This document shows, one piece after another, positions 25,764 to 34,475 of a stretch of DNA of 64,000 nucleotides. Positions within the stretch are counted from its first letter, which is position 1. Every line of letters starts with the position of its first letter. The notes beneath the pieces are model-generated. The model was not told where the DNA came from. It did not search any database and was given only the letters and a program-made list of their open reading frames with translations. A program made the translations under genes and the position numbers. Source of the DNA: RGIG3009 sp045630285 (lineage in GTDB: Bacteria > Bacillota > Clostridia > Oscillospirales > Acutalibacteraceae); the NCBI GenBank assembly GCA_045630285.1, contig JAZQSX010000016.1, positions 1-64,000 of the forward strand, given 5' to 3'.

Positions 25764-25765
25764 CT

Positions 25766-26782
25766 ATGATGGAACTGCTGAAAACGTTGTGCGACGCACC
25801 GGGTGTCAACGGTGCTGTGAGCAATGTCTTTGCGGAACAATTGGCGGCGTACGTGCCGCAGGTACACACCGACCGTATTGGAAACGTGTGGGGCGTGCTG
25901 CCCGCTACCTGCGAGGAGGCACCGACACTGTTGCTGGAAGCGCATCTCGATGAGATCGGGTTTGTCGTAACCGGTGTTTCGGATGACGGATTTTTGCGGG
26001 TTTCTGCTTGCGGAGGCGTCGATGAGCGTACGCTGGCGGCTGCTGAGGTAGTCGTGCTGTGTGGGCCGCCGCTGAAGGGCGTTTTTTGCTCCACACCGCC
26101 TCATCTTGCGGGTGCAGACAGCAAGCCGCTGACCACAGAACAGCGGGGGATCGACGTCGGATTGTCGGGTGATGAGGCCAAACAGCGCATTCCTTTGGGT
26201 ACACGTGTGATGTTTGCACCGCATTTTGACCGTTTGCTCGGTGACCGTGTTTGTTCCAAGGCGTTGGATGACCGTGCCGGTGTGGCGGCAGTGCTTCGTG
26301 CTTTGGAGTTTCTTAAGGAGGTCGATCGTCCCTGCCACGTGGCGGCGCTGCTGTCGGTGCAGGAGGAGGTCGGTATGCGTGGCGCGGGCGCTGCGGCGTT
26401 TGCGATCAACCCGGATGCGGCAATTGTGACCGACGTAAGCTTTGCGTACACACCTGACACCGACAGAGCAAAGTGCGGTGTGATGGGTGGCGGTGCGATG
26501 CTCGGCGTGTCACCCTTTTTGGACGAGCGCTTGACGGGCTGTTTGCAGAAATTAGCTTGTGAGCAGGAGATCCCGTTCCAGTACGAAGTGATGGGCGGTG
26601 CAACGGGTACCGATGCCGACAAAATTGGTGCAGTGCGTGAAGGTGTGCCGACGGCGCTGTTGTCCATTCCGCTGAAATATATGCATACACCGGTGGAAGT
26701 CGTTTCTCTCGGTGATATTGAGTCGGTGGCACGCCTGATGGCGGCACTGGCGCTCAGTGGGGAGGTGCGTGCCGATGCGTAA
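25766..26782 (+). CDS. M42 family metallopeptidase, copy 1
   Basis: Dinuclear-metal aminopeptidase of the glutamyl/tetrahedral aminopeptidase group (M42), forming large cytoplasmic oligomers in relatives. Ligand motifs are LEAHLDEIGFVVTG, KALDDRAG, VQEEVGMRGAG, TDVSFAYTPD and GTDADKI. 338 residues. Two adjacent ATGs (25766, 25769), AGGAG upstream. It overlaps its paralogue by eight bases. Specificity unknown; M42 enzymes are also annotated as cellulases (FrvX), which I do not favour. Confidence 0.9.
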   Translation: MMELLKTLCDAPGVNGAVSNVFAEQLAAYVPQVHTDRIGNVWGVLPATCEEAPTLLLEAHLDEIGFVVTGVSDDGFLRVSACGGVDERTLAAAEVVVLCGPPLKGVFCSTPPHLAGADSKPLTTEQRGIDVGLSGDEAKQRIPLGTRVMFAPHFDRLLGDRVCSKALDDRAGVAAVLRALEFLKEVDRPCHVAALLSVQEEVGMRGAGAAAFAINPDAAIVTDVSFAYTPDTDRAKCGVMGGGAMLGVSPFLDERLTGCLQKLACEQEIPFQYEVMGGATGTDADKIGAVREGVPTALLSIPLKYMHTPVEVVSLGDIESVARLMAALALSGEVRADA

Positions 26783-27809
26783 AACGGTATTGGAGCTGTG
26801 TGCGCTCTCCGGTATTTCCGGTCGTGAGGGTGCAGTGCGTTCATACGTGCTGGAGCAGCTGAAGGACGCTCCGGCGGCGAAAAGCGTGCATACCGATCGT
26901 ATGGGTAACGTGATCGTGGAACTGTGCGGCAAACAGCGGGCGCCCCACAAGGTACTGTTCGCTGCTCATATGGATGAGGTCGGCGGCATAGTTACGGGAA
27001 TTACCGAAGACGGGTATCTGCGTTTTGCTATAGTGGGCGGTATTGCGCCTGAGGTATTGTTTGCACGGCGTGTGCTGGTGAACGGGCACGTCGGCGTTAT
27101 CGGCGGCAAAGCGACGCATCAATGCAAGGGTGACGAAAAAACGAAGGTTCCTGCGGTTGATGCTATGAAGATTGATATCGGTGCTTCCTCCCGTGCCGAA
27201 GCGGAAGCCGTGGTGCGTATCGGTGATGCGATTGTGTTTGCGGAGCAAGTGACCGAGCTTGGTAACGAGCGATTTCTTGCCAAGGCGCTGGACGATCGTG
27301 CGGGCTGTGCGATGCTGCTGGCATTGGCTCAGACACAGCCGGAATATGACGTGACGCTTGCGTTTACCGTGCAGGAAGAGGTGGGTACCCGTGGCGCCGG
27401 ATGTGCCGCATTTGCGGTGCGGCCTGAGATTGCCGTAGCGGTGGATTCCACCACGGCATCGGATGTTTTGGGAACACCGGAGGATCGCCGCGTCTGCCAC
27501 GTCGGTGACGGTGCCGTGGTGTCCTTTATGGACCGTGGCACGGTGTACGATAAGCCGTTGTTTGATGAGATTTTCCGTTTGGCGAACAAACACGGGATCG
27601 CCGCACAGCCGAAAACCGTCGTTTCCGGCGGCAACGATTCCCGTGCCTTACAGGCGGCGGCAGAAGGTGCTCGTGTGGCGGCGGTATCACTGCCGTGTCG
27701 CTACATTCATTCGGCCCGTTGTTTCTTGAATGAGGAAGATCTGCGGCAGACATATCGCTTACTGGAAGTTATGATGAACACCCTGCCCGCTTGGGACGGT
27801 GCGGTATGA
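26775..27809 (+). CDS. M42 family metallopeptidase, copy 2
   Basis: Second M42 aminopeptidase, 344 residues, clearly paralogous to the gene before it but only moderately similar. Ligand motifs: AAHMDEVGGIVTG, KALDDRAGC, VQEEVGTRGAG, VDSTTASD and SGGNDSRALQ. ATG 26775 follows GGAGG by nine bases inside the previous gene and overlaps it by eight, so the two are coupled and may form mixed oligomers (inference). The next gene begins in its stop codon (ATGA). Confidence 0.9.
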   Translation: MRKTVLELCALSGISGREGAVRSYVLEQLKDAPAAKSVHTDRMGNVIVELCGKQRAPHKVLFAAHMDEVGGIVTGITEDGYLRFAIVGGIAPEVLFARRVLVNGHVGVIGGKATHQCKGDEKTKVPAVDAMKIDIGASSRAEAEAVVRIGDAIVFAEQVTELGNERFLAKALDDRAGCAMLLALAQTQPEYDVTLAFTVQEEVGTRGAGCAAFAVRPEIAVAVDSTTASDVLGTPEDRRVCHVGDGAVVSFMDRGTVYDKPLFDEIFRLANKHGIAAQPKTVVSGGNDSRALQAAAEGARVAAVSLPCRYIHSARCFLNEEDLRQTYRLLEVMMNTLPAWDGAV

Positions 27810-28528
27810 TTCGGTTAACAGAGACTTGTCCTGTAACGGCGGACAAAACATTGCCACTGTGCCGTATTCGTGCGCTGTGGGAATGCTACGGTGCGGTGCC
27901 GTTTCTGCGCTTTTACGAGGGAGAAAACGGCAGCGCTGCGGCGGTGCTGGACGGACAGGCGATTGCTTACGCCACCGAGGCAGAACGTGAGGAAATGGCG
28001 CTGTTTGTGGCGATGCAGCCGGACATCACGTCGTTACTTGCTGACGTTGCCACAGCCAAAGCGGTGGCGGCACAGTGGGGAAGCACGGTGGCGGAGTTTC
28101 CGGTGATGCGATGTGATACGCCCCAAACGGCGGAGCCGCTCAGCGGGGTATCGCCCCGTACGCTGTATGCGTTTTTAGAGCCGATTTTCCCCGGGTTACC
28201 GCCGTTTGAGGGCTGGTATTTGGATGTGTGCTACCGTGAACGGCACGGATTTTGCCGCAACTTCACGGTGCAGGACGGAAATGCGGTCGTTTCCTCGGCG
28301 ATGACCACTGCTGAGTGGCAGGGGGGCGCCTTGATCGGCGGAGTCGCTACGGCGCTGAGCCATCGACGGCAAGGCCTGGCGGGACGCTGTGTCAGCACGT
28401 TGGCGGCGCAGCTGCAAAGCGAAGGTCGGCAGGTTTACATCTGCCCCAAAAATGAAGGAGCACAGCGATTGTATGCTGCACTTGGATTTACGGTGTGCGG
28501 CAGCGTTGCTTTAACAGAAAGGACATAA
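27806..28528 (+). CDS. GNAT acetyltransferase
   Basis: Probable N-acetyltransferase of 240 residues. The acetyl-CoA loop reads ATALSHRRQGLAGRCV and the C-terminus YAALGFTVCGS fits the GNAT fold; the N-terminal half (~1-130) is divergent and may be a second, degenerate GNAT unit. The ATG overlaps the stop of the M42 gene by four bases. Substrate unknown. Confidence 0.75.
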   Translation: MIRLTETCPVTADKTLPLCRIRALWECYGAVPFLRFYEGENGSAAAVLDGQAIAYATEAEREEMALFVAMQPDITSLLADVATAKAVAAQWGSTVAEFPVMRCDTPQTAEPLSGVSPRTLYAFLEPIFPGLPPFEGWYLDVCYRERHGFCRNFTVQDGNAVVSSAMTTAEWQGGALIGGVATALSHRRQGLAGRCVSTLAAQLQSEGRQVYICPKNEGAQRLYAALGFTVCGSVALTERT

Positions 28529-28533
28529 ACACA

Positions 28534-29814
28534 ATGCAGACCTCTTTTTTTGAGATTGATTCCCGCTTACAAACGTTGGCGGAGCAGGTGCGGGCGGAGA
28601 TTGCACCGGTATTTGCACGGATCGATGAAATCAGTGATTATAATCAGCAAAAGGTGCTGTCGGCGTTCATTAAGCACCGTGTGAGCGAGGCACATTTTGT
28701 GCCGACCACCGGTTACGGCTACGGCGATCGTGGCCGTGAGGTGCTGGAGGAGGTGTTCGCCGAAGTGCTGGGTGCTGAGGACGCACTGGTGCGTCACAGC
28801 ATCCTGTGCGGTACGCACGCCATTACCGTCGCACTGTTCGGGGTGCTGCGCCCTGGCGATGTACTGCTTGCTGCCACGGGCGCGCCGTACGACACGTTGC
28901 TTGGCGTCATTGGTGCGGACAAGCCGTCTGACGGTTCACTGAAGGAATACGGAGTGGGGTATCGAGAAGTACCGCTCGGTGACGATGGTTTACCGAATAT
29001 CGAGGGGATTTGTGCGGCGTTGCGTGATGAACCTGCGGTAAAAGTGGTGCATATTCAGCGTTCACGGGGATATAACCTGCGTCCGTCGCTGACGGTGGCA
29101 CGTATCGGCGAGGTGATCGCTGCTGTGAAAAGTGTGCGCCCGGATGCGATCGTGTTTGTTGACAACTGCTACGGTGAGTTTGCCGAGCGTGAGGAGCCGA
29201 CGGCTGTCGGTGCCGATCTGATGGCAGGCTCACTGATTAAAAACCCCGGTGGCGGTATTGCGGAAAACGGCGGTTACATCTGTGGACGCCGTGATCTGGT
29301 TGAAAAATGTGCTTACCGCTTGACCACGCCCGGCTTGGGTAAGGAAGTCGGTGCTTCGCTGGGACATAACCGCACGATGTTTATGGGACTCTTCCAAGCG
29401 CCGCACGTGGTAGGTGAGGCGATGAAAACCGCTGTGTTTGCCGCTGCCCTGTTTGAACGGTTCGGTTACCACTGCACGCCGTCCTCCACAGAGGAGCGTG
29501 CCGATATTATTCAGGCGATCCAAATGCGTGAAGCAAAGCCGCTGATCGCTTTTTGTCAGGGTATCCAAAGTGGTGCGCCGGTGGATGCGTTTGTCACGCC
29601 GGAGCCGTGGGATATGCCCGGATACGACAATCAAGTGATTATGGCGGCGGGTGCGTTTACCATGGGCTCGTCCATTGAATTGTCTGCCGATGCACCGTTG
29701 CGTGAGCCGTTTGCGGTGTATATGCAGGGCGGCTTGAACTTCTCTTCGGGACGTATCGGTATTCTGCTTGCGGCACAGAAAATGCTGGATAGCGGCGTGC
29801 TGCCTGAGTTTTAA
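28534..29814 (+). CDS. methionine gamma-lyase family PLP enzyme
   Basis: PLP-dependent protein of the family once called aluminium resistance protein (like B. subtilis YnbB). Features: TTGYGYGDRGREVLEEVFAE, the cofactor pocket GTHAITVALFGVLRPGD, FVDNCYGEF and Lys236 in SLIKNPGGG as the likely Schiff-base lysine. 426 residues, normal. ATG 28534 with AAAGGAC upstream, six bases after the acetyltransferase. The family is sulfur amino-acid related by homology; the real reaction is not established. Confidence 0.88.
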   Translation: MQTSFFEIDSRLQTLAEQVRAEIAPVFARIDEISDYNQQKVLSAFIKHRVSEAHFVPTTGYGYGDRGREVLEEVFAEVLGAEDALVRHSILCGTHAITVALFGVLRPGDVLLAATGAPYDTLLGVIGADKPSDGSLKEYGVGYREVPLGDDGLPNIEGICAALRDEPAVKVVHIQRSRGYNLRPSLTVARIGEVIAAVKSVRPDAIVFVDNCYGEFAEREEPTAVGADLMAGSLIKNPGGGIAENGGYICGRRDLVEKCAYRLTTPGLGKEVGASLGHNRTMFMGLFQAPHVVGEAMKTAVFAAALFERFGYHCTPSSTEERADIIQAIQMREAKPLIAFCQGIQSGAPVDAFVTPEPWDMPGYDNQVIMAAGAFTMGSSIELSADAPLREPFAVYMQGGLNFSSGRIGILLAAQKMLDSGVLPEF

Positions 29815-29832
29815 ACGAGGGAGTCAGAGAAT

Positions 29833-30642
29833 ATGGAAACACGCGGCATCATTGAATCTTGGTACAAGGCTTTGCAGTTCCCCGAGCGGTATGACGCCGA
29901 GTTCTATGAGGCGTTGAATACGGTGTCGATACCGGAGTCGCTCACGATCGATGCGTATAATGTAGAGGAGCAGGACGGCAAGCGGAATTTTTTGGCGTAT
30001 TTGTACTTTTGCGAGGCTTTGAAGAAACAATATGCATCGCTTGGCATCAGCGAGTCGGTGCTGCTCGACACGGTATATGACATTCGGCGCTGGCTGGATA
30101 CGTGGAGCATGGTCAAAGGTGAACTGTATTTGGGTGAGCTGCTGTGGCTGTCCTTCCATATGCGTGGCACGCTGTTTCACCTTGGGACGCTGCAATTTGC
30201 CATGGGGAAGGCGCACTACGATTGCCCCGAAAAAGGGCTCGCCAAGGGCGACCCGGTTATCGAGGTGCATATTCCTGCGGGAACGGATATTTCGAAGGAG
30301 CAGTGCGACCGTTCCTTTGCGTTGGCGAAGGCGTTTTTTGCGGAGCATTTTCCCGAGTATGAGTATCGGTATTTCACTTGCCATTCGTGGATGCTGGGCT
30401 CGACGCTGAATGAATTGCTCAACCCGGAAAGCAAGATCCTGGCTTTTCAAAAGCGCTTTGACGTGGTGCACGAGGATAAATCCGAGGATATTATTCGATT
30501 CGTTTTCCGCTGGGATGCGACCCGTGAGGCTCTTACATCTTTAGAGGCAACGACCGGACTGATGCGACGGGTGAAGGAACGGGCGCTGGCCGGCGAGACG
30601 TTCTATGCGTCCCTCGGTTTGATCGACAAGGATACGATATAA
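29833..30642 (+). CDS. acyltransferase domain protein (GNAT-like, Firmicutes)
   Basis: 269-residue cytoplasmic protein resembling the Firmicutes acyltransferase-domain family made of an N-terminal helical part and a GNAT-like C-terminal part. Recognisable stretches include ELYLGELLWLSFHMRGTLFHLG, PVIEVHIPAGTDIS and the CHSWMLGSTLNELL segment. Substrate unknown. ATG with GAGGGAG upstream, 18 bases after the PLP enzyme, ending at a strong terminator. Last gene of the run that starts with the DUF368 gene. Confidence 0.7.
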   Translation: METRGIIESWYKALQFPERYDAEFYEALNTVSIPESLTIDAYNVEEQDGKRNFLAYLYFCEALKKQYASLGISESVLLDTVYDIRRWLDTWSMVKGELYLGELLWLSFHMRGTLFHLGTLQFAMGKAHYDCPEKGLAKGDPVIEVHIPAGTDISKEQCDRSFALAKAFFAEHFPEYEYRYFTCHSWMLGSTLNELLNPESKILAFQKRFDVVHEDKSEDIIRFVFRWDATREALTSLEATTGLMRRVKERALAGETFYASLGLIDKDTI

Positions 30643-30643
30643 T

Positions 30644-30677
30644 AAAAACAGCGTTGGTCAAAGCCAACGCTGTTTTT
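30644..30677. terminator. bidirectional terminator
   Basis: A 14-base-pair stem (30644-30657 with 30664-30677), A5 at the left and T5 at the right, between the acyltransferase gene and converging spoIIID. Confidence 0.9.
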
Positions 30678-30679
30678 CG

Positions 30680-30928
30680 TTATTCACCACGGTATTTATT
30701 GCGTGTGGCGATGCCGCCACGGATATGCCGTTGAGCTTTATTGATGTCCAGAATTTGCCGCACCTCGCTGTACAGGTGAGGATTGACCGCCTGCAAGCGA
30801 TCGGAAACGTCCTTATGGACGGTCGATTTTGAAATGTGAAATTTCTTGGCGGCGGCACGCACGGTGGCTTTATTTTCCAAAATGTATTCGCCAAGCTCAA
30901 TGGCACGTTCCTCAACAGCGCCTCTCAT
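30680..30928 (-). CDS. spoIIID: sporulation regulator SpoIIID
   Basis: Small helix-turn-helix DNA-binding protein that activates and represses mother-cell genes during sporulation. The HTH is unmistakable: KKFHISKSTVHKDVSDRL, followed by NPHLYSEVRQILDINKAQRH and IRGGIATRNKY. 82 residues from ATG 30928, with GGGGTG six bases ahead; a GTG at 30937 would add three residues. Its promoter resembles sigma-E, as expected, since spoIIID is a mother-cell gene. Single-gene unit. Confidence 0.95.
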   Translation of the reverse strand: MRGAVEERAIELGEYILENKATVRAAAKKFHISKSTVHKDVSDRLQAVNPHLYSEVRQILDINKAQRHIRGGIATRNKYRGE

Positions 30929-30957
30929 CAGTATCACCCCGTCTTCTTGTTCTGTAC

Positions 30958-30986
30958 ACTATATGGAGTGATATCTCAGATTATGC
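30958..30986 (-). promoter_or_regulatory. sigma-E-like promoter of spoIIID
   Basis: Minus strand: GCATAAT (30986-30980), 14-base spacer, CATATAGT (30965-30958). Compared with the B. subtilis sigma-E consensus (KMATATT, 14-15 bases, CATACAHT) it matches 6 of 7 and 6 of 8, at the correct spacing. It ends 29 bases before the ATG. Confidence 0.7.
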
Positions 30987-31021
30987 AAAAAGCGTGCGAA
31001 GTCATCTGACTTCGCACGCTT
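30986..31021 (-). terminator. terminator of the ROK gene
   Basis: A 15-base-pair perfect stem (30990-31004 with 31007-31021) followed on the minus strand by TTTT. The T run touches the spoIIID promoter. Confidence 0.88.
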
Positions 31022-31040
31022 GCTTTGGTTTAGGGGGTTA

Positions 31041-32426
31041 TCAACCGATTTTCGGCAGGGAAGCGGCAGCCACCGACTGACCCACACGACGGATCTTCTC
31101 ATCCGGCAGGTGCAGCTCCATGGCGGCGCACTCGGGATACTCTTCGTTCAGCACGCGGTTGGCTTCGGCGATGATGAGGTCGCCGCCTTCGCCGGACATC
31201 ACACGACCGAGCAGCAGCACGTCACCGATGTTGTAGTACATCGCATAGTAAGCCAGCGTATGGCCAAGATAGGTACCGATAGAGCGGTAGATGTTGCGCA
31301 CATTCTCGCCGCCCTTGTTCATCTCAAGCTGAACGACCTTTAGCTTTTCGGCGGGAGAGAGGTTCTCATCCAGCTCGATGCCGGCACGGGGAGCCAGCTT
31401 GATAACGCTGTCCTGCGAGAAATACTTCACGCCGCAGCCCTTATCGCCGGACCACTCGTCCACCATCGCATCCTCCTGCAGGTCAACAGGGGCAAATGCC
31501 AGCTCGTTGAGCCAGCCGGTGATGTTGCCGTCGCCGTCGACGTAGCCGACCGCTTCAGAGGTACCCATAGCAATACCGAGAATGTTGTTCTTGTTCAGGC
31601 TCATGGCACCGGCCAGAGCGGTGACGTCACCGTCGTTGGCAACCTCGATCGGCACATCACCGATCTCAGCAGCAGCACGCAGGTAGATGTCCTTGACTTC
31701 CTTCTCGTAGCGATCCTCCGGCACCTTGATGAACAACGAAGCGACCATAGCACGGTTGTCCACATACACACCGGCGGAGGAGATGCCGATAGCATCGACA
31801 CGGGGCATCTTGGACGCCGCAGAGCGGAAAGCCGCCAGAATGCCTTCATAGTGATAGGTGGGATCCTCATTGGTCTTGGGGAACCACACGACTTCTTCGG
31901 AATACACGGAGACACCGTCGATCACCGCAGAGACCTTACGGTCACTGCCGCCGGCATCGAAGCCGATGCGGCAACCGTCCAGATTACGGCCGACCGACTG
32001 GGCGGTGGATTTTTCTGCCGGGACCTCGGAGAGGGGCAGAGAAACAACCTCGAACGGACGCTCGTACACACGGGCCATAAAGGTGCTGTCGAATTCACGG
32101 GAGCCGCCCTTGCTGTACGCCGTGGCGATGGTGTTGGCGATAGTTTCGTCACCACAGATCATGACTTTGAAACCGCCGTAAGCCCACAGCAGCATCTTGA
32201 CGGTGCGATCCACATACAGCGCATCCACCTTCTGCATCTCGGGTGTGCCGTGGATACGGAAACGGCGGACAGCCGTCTGTCCCTGGTTGCGCTCGACCGC
32301 AACAGCGATCTCCTTGCCGTTTGCTGCCGATTTCTCATAATCACGGCAGAAAGCAGCCATCGGAATGAAGCCGGTATCCAGTACCGGCAAATTTTTTACG
32401 GAAACTTCCAGTCCATGTACGTTCAT
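31041..32426 (-). CDS. ROK-family protein with extra N-terminal domain
   Basis: 461-residue protein with an actin-like sugar kinase/ROK core in the C-terminal ~300 residues. The phosphate loop reads GFDAGGSDRK (ROK: DxGGTK), and ANDGDVTALAGA and GIAMGTSEAVGY correspond to ROK motifs. The Cys/His zinc signature of classical ROK proteins is not seen, and about 160 extra residues precede the core. No HTH is evident, so a sugar kinase is more likely than a repressor. ATG 32426; AAAGGGTG lies rather far ahead. It faces the S1-domain gene across a 175-base gap that holds a palindrome. Confidence 0.75.
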   Translation of the reverse strand: MNVHGLEVSVKNLPVLDTGFIPMAAFCRDYEKSAANGKEIAVAVERNQGQTAVRRFRIHGTPEMQKVDALYVDRTVKMLLWAYGGFKVMICGDETIANTIATAYSKGGSREFDSTFMARVYERPFEVVSLPLSEVPAEKSTAQSVGRNLDGCRIGFDAGGSDRKVSAVIDGVSVYSEEVVWFPKTNEDPTYHYEGILAAFRSAASKMPRVDAIGISSAGVYVDNRAMVASLFIKVPEDRYEKEVKDIYLRAAAEIGDVPIEVANDGDVTALAGAMSLNKNNILGIAMGTSEAVGYVDGDGNITGWLNELAFAPVDLQEDAMVDEWSGDKGCGVKYFSQDSVIKLAPRAGIELDENLSPAEKLKVVQLEMNKGGENVRNIYRSIGTYLGHTLAYYAMYYNIGDVLLLGRVMSGEGGDLIIAEANRVLNEEYPECAAMELHLPDEKIRRVGQSVAAASLPKIG

Positions 32427-32454
32427 TCTACAAAAGACACCCTTTCCTATATGA

Positions 32455-32491
32455 TATAGTTTAACTATACCAAGTTTGAAACGCAAAACAA
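32455..32491 (-). promoter_or_regulatory. promoter and palindromic operator of the ROK gene
   Basis: Minus strand: TTGTTT (32491-32486), 16 bases, TATAGT (32469-32464) with extended TGG. A palindrome with 7-base arms TATAGTT/AACTATA (32455-32469) covers the -10, where a repressor would block transcription. Confidence 0.5.
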
Positions 32492-32601
32492 AGGCATTAT
32501 TGGGTGTAAAAGTTTCAATTTTCGGTATTTTTAGCATGGAAAAACCGTGCGTGACATATAGATGTGTCAGAAAACCATTGTTGAAAGGAATGACTGTTCA
32601 A

Positions 32602-33525
32602 ATGTGTGAATTCTATCCGGAGGGTATCCTGCTGAATACGCCGTCAAACCGACGCCGTACGGAGTCGCTGGCGGCGCTTACCGAGGCGGTGATCGCCGAA
32701 GAAGTAGTCGAGGCTCGGGCGGTGTTGTGCGACAGTGAGCACAATCTTCACGTGGAACTGCCGTGTATGTCGGGCATCATTCGCCGTGAGGAGGGGGCGC
32801 TTGGTATCGCCGAGGGGACGACACGGGACATTGCGCTGATCTCCCGTGTGAGCAAGCCCGTCAGCTTTATTGTTACGGGCTTTGAATACACACCCGACGG
32901 CGAGCGGCGTGCGGTGTGCTCACGGCGGGCGGCACAGCAAAAATGTCGGGATACGTACCTTGCGCATTGTCGCCCGGGTGACGTGATCGCCGCACGGGTG
33001 ACACGGCTGGAAAGCTTTGGTGCTTTTTGTGATATTGGCTGCGGTATACCGGCACTGTTGCCGATTGCCAGCATTTCGGTCAGCCGCATTTCACATCCCG
33101 CTGACCGCTTGTTCGTGGGTATGGATATTCACTGCGTGATCAGCTCGGTGGAAGGCAGCCGTATTTGTCTGTCACAGCGGGAATTGCTGGGCACATGGGA
33201 GGAAAATGCGGCGCTGTTCACCCAAGGGGAGACCGTGGCCGGTATCGTGCGATCGGTGGAGGATTACGGCGTGTTCATTGAACTGACTCCCAATTTGGCG
33301 GGGCTCGCCGAACCACGGGAGGGCGTGCGTGTGGGACAGTATGCGGGAGTATATATCAAAAATATTCTTGCAGAAAAAATGAAGCTGAAGCTGGTATTGA
33401 TCGATGCACAGGATTCGGTGGATTTGCCGCCGCCGTTGAAATATTTCATTACCGAGGGACACATTGACCGTTGGCAGTATTCTCCCGACAACTGCCACAA
33501 AATGATTGAAACGGTGTTTGGATAA
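32602..33525 (+). CDS. S1 RNA-binding domain protein
   Basis: 307-residue protein with two S1 domains: residues ~126-190 (GDVIAARVTRLESFGAFCDIG) and ~209-270 (GETVAGIVRSVEDYGVFIEL). The N-terminal ~120 residues resemble the S1-like proteins near ribosomal S1 in Clostridia but carry no motif I can name. Likely RNA- or ribosome-bound in the cytoplasm. ATG 32602 is chosen with AAAGGA 12 bases ahead; ATG 32590 lies too close. Single gene with a terminator. Confidence 0.8.
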   Translation: MCEFYPEGILLNTPSNRRRTESLAALTEAVIAEEVVEARAVLCDSEHNLHVELPCMSGIIRREEGALGIAEGTTRDIALISRVSKPVSFIVTGFEYTPDGERRAVCSRRAAQQKCRDTYLAHCRPGDVIAARVTRLESFGAFCDIGCGIPALLPIASISVSRISHPADRLFVGMDIHCVISSVEGSRICLSQRELLGTWEENAALFTQGETVAGIVRSVEDYGVFIELTPNLAGLAEPREGVRVGQYAGVYIKNILAEKMKLKLVLIDAQDSVDLPPPLKYFITEGHIDRWQYSPDNCHKMIETVFG

Positions 33526-33530
33526 GAAGA

Positions 33531-33558
33531 AAAGCAGAGCGAATGCTCTGCTTTTTGT
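33531..33558 (+). terminator. terminator after the S1 gene
   Basis: A 10-base-pair stem (33531-33540 with 33545-33554), GAAT loop, T-rich tail. Confidence 0.88.
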
Positions 33559-33564
33559 TTTAGG

Positions 33565-33593
33565 TTGAAAAAATCAGCAACACGTGTTAAAAT
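33565..33593 (+). promoter_or_regulatory. promoter of the PHP phosphatase gene
   Basis: TTGAAA (33565-33570), 17 bases, TAAAAT (33588-33593), extended TGT before the -10. Confidence 0.68.
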
Positions 33594-33632
33594 CACAGTG
33601 ATGTGTCGAGACTTGTCAAAGGAAGGATCGTT

Positions 33633-34406
33633 ATGGATTACAATTTCCATACGCATACGTGGCGTTGCTCGCACGCAACGGGAACGGAAGAGGAGTATCT
33701 GGTTCGTGCGATCGAAAACGGTATTCGCTATATGGGATTCAGTGACCACATACCGTTCCGCTGTCCGGACGGGTATGAGTCTGTTTCGGTGCGTGTTCCC
33801 GTCGATCAAGCGGAGGACTACTGTCGGGATCTGCGTCGGTTGCGTGAAAAATACAAAGATCAGGTGGAGCTGTATATTGGGTTTGAATCCGAATACTATC
33901 CGGAGCAGTTTGCGGCGATGCTGGATGATGCGAAGCGTTGGGGCGCTGAGTATTTGATCCTGGGACAGCACTACACGAAGCCGGAACACCCAAACGGAAA
34001 ACATGCTAACACGGCAACGGCGGACGTGGACGAGCTGAAGTGCTATGCGCAGTCGCTGATCGCCGCTATGGAGACGGGCGTGTTTACCTATGTGGCGCAT
34101 CCGGATGTTCTTCGCTTCACGGGTGATGAAGCCGTGTATTGTGACGTGATGCGTGAGGTGTGCGTGGCGTCTCGCTTACACAACGTGCCGTTGGAGCTTA
34201 ATTTTTACGGAATTCGGGATCATCGGCATTATCCCAGAGAGAGCTTTTGGAAAATGGCAGGCGAGGAGCATTCCCCCGTTACCTTTGGCTTTGACTCGCA
34301 TGACGTGCGCAGTGCCTACGACGGCGAATCGTTACTGACGGCACAGCAGCTGGTGGAAGCGTATCATCTCAACTATATTGGAAAACCGCAGATCATTTTC
34401 ATTTAA
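33633..34406 (+). CDS. PHP-domain histidinol-phosphatase-like enzyme
   Basis: 257-residue metal-dependent phosphoesterase of the PHP superfamily, close to HisK/HisJ histidinol phosphatases. Metal-ligand motifs: HTHTWRCSHA, GFSDHIPF, GFESEYY, LGQHY, HPDVLRF and FGFDSHD. ATG 33633 with GGAAGGA upstream. No other histidine genes lie nearby, so another sugar- or amino-alcohol phosphate could be the substrate. Confidence 0.82.
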   Translation: MDYNFHTHTWRCSHATGTEEEYLVRAIENGIRYMGFSDHIPFRCPDGYESVSVRVPVDQAEDYCRDLRRLREKYKDQVELYIGFESEYYPEQFAAMLDDAKRWGAEYLILGQHYTKPEHPNGKHANTATADVDELKCYAQSLIAAMETGVFTYVAHPDVLRFTGDEAVYCDVMREVCVASRLHNVPLELNFYGIRDHRHYPRESFWKMAGEEHSPVTFGFDSHDVRSAYDGESLLTAQQLVEAYHLNYIGKPQIIFI

Positions 34407-34436
34407 GGCAAAAAGAATAAAGCAACTAAAAACCGT

Positions 34437-34470
34437 AAGGCATCCGCAAACAGTTTGCGGATGCCTTGTT
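34437..34470. terminator. bidirectional terminator
   Basis: An inverted repeat 34437-34451/34453-34467 (loop opens to a few bases), with a T-rich flank on each strand, between the PHP gene and converging ygiQ. Confidence 0.75.
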
Positions 34471-34475
34471 ATTTG

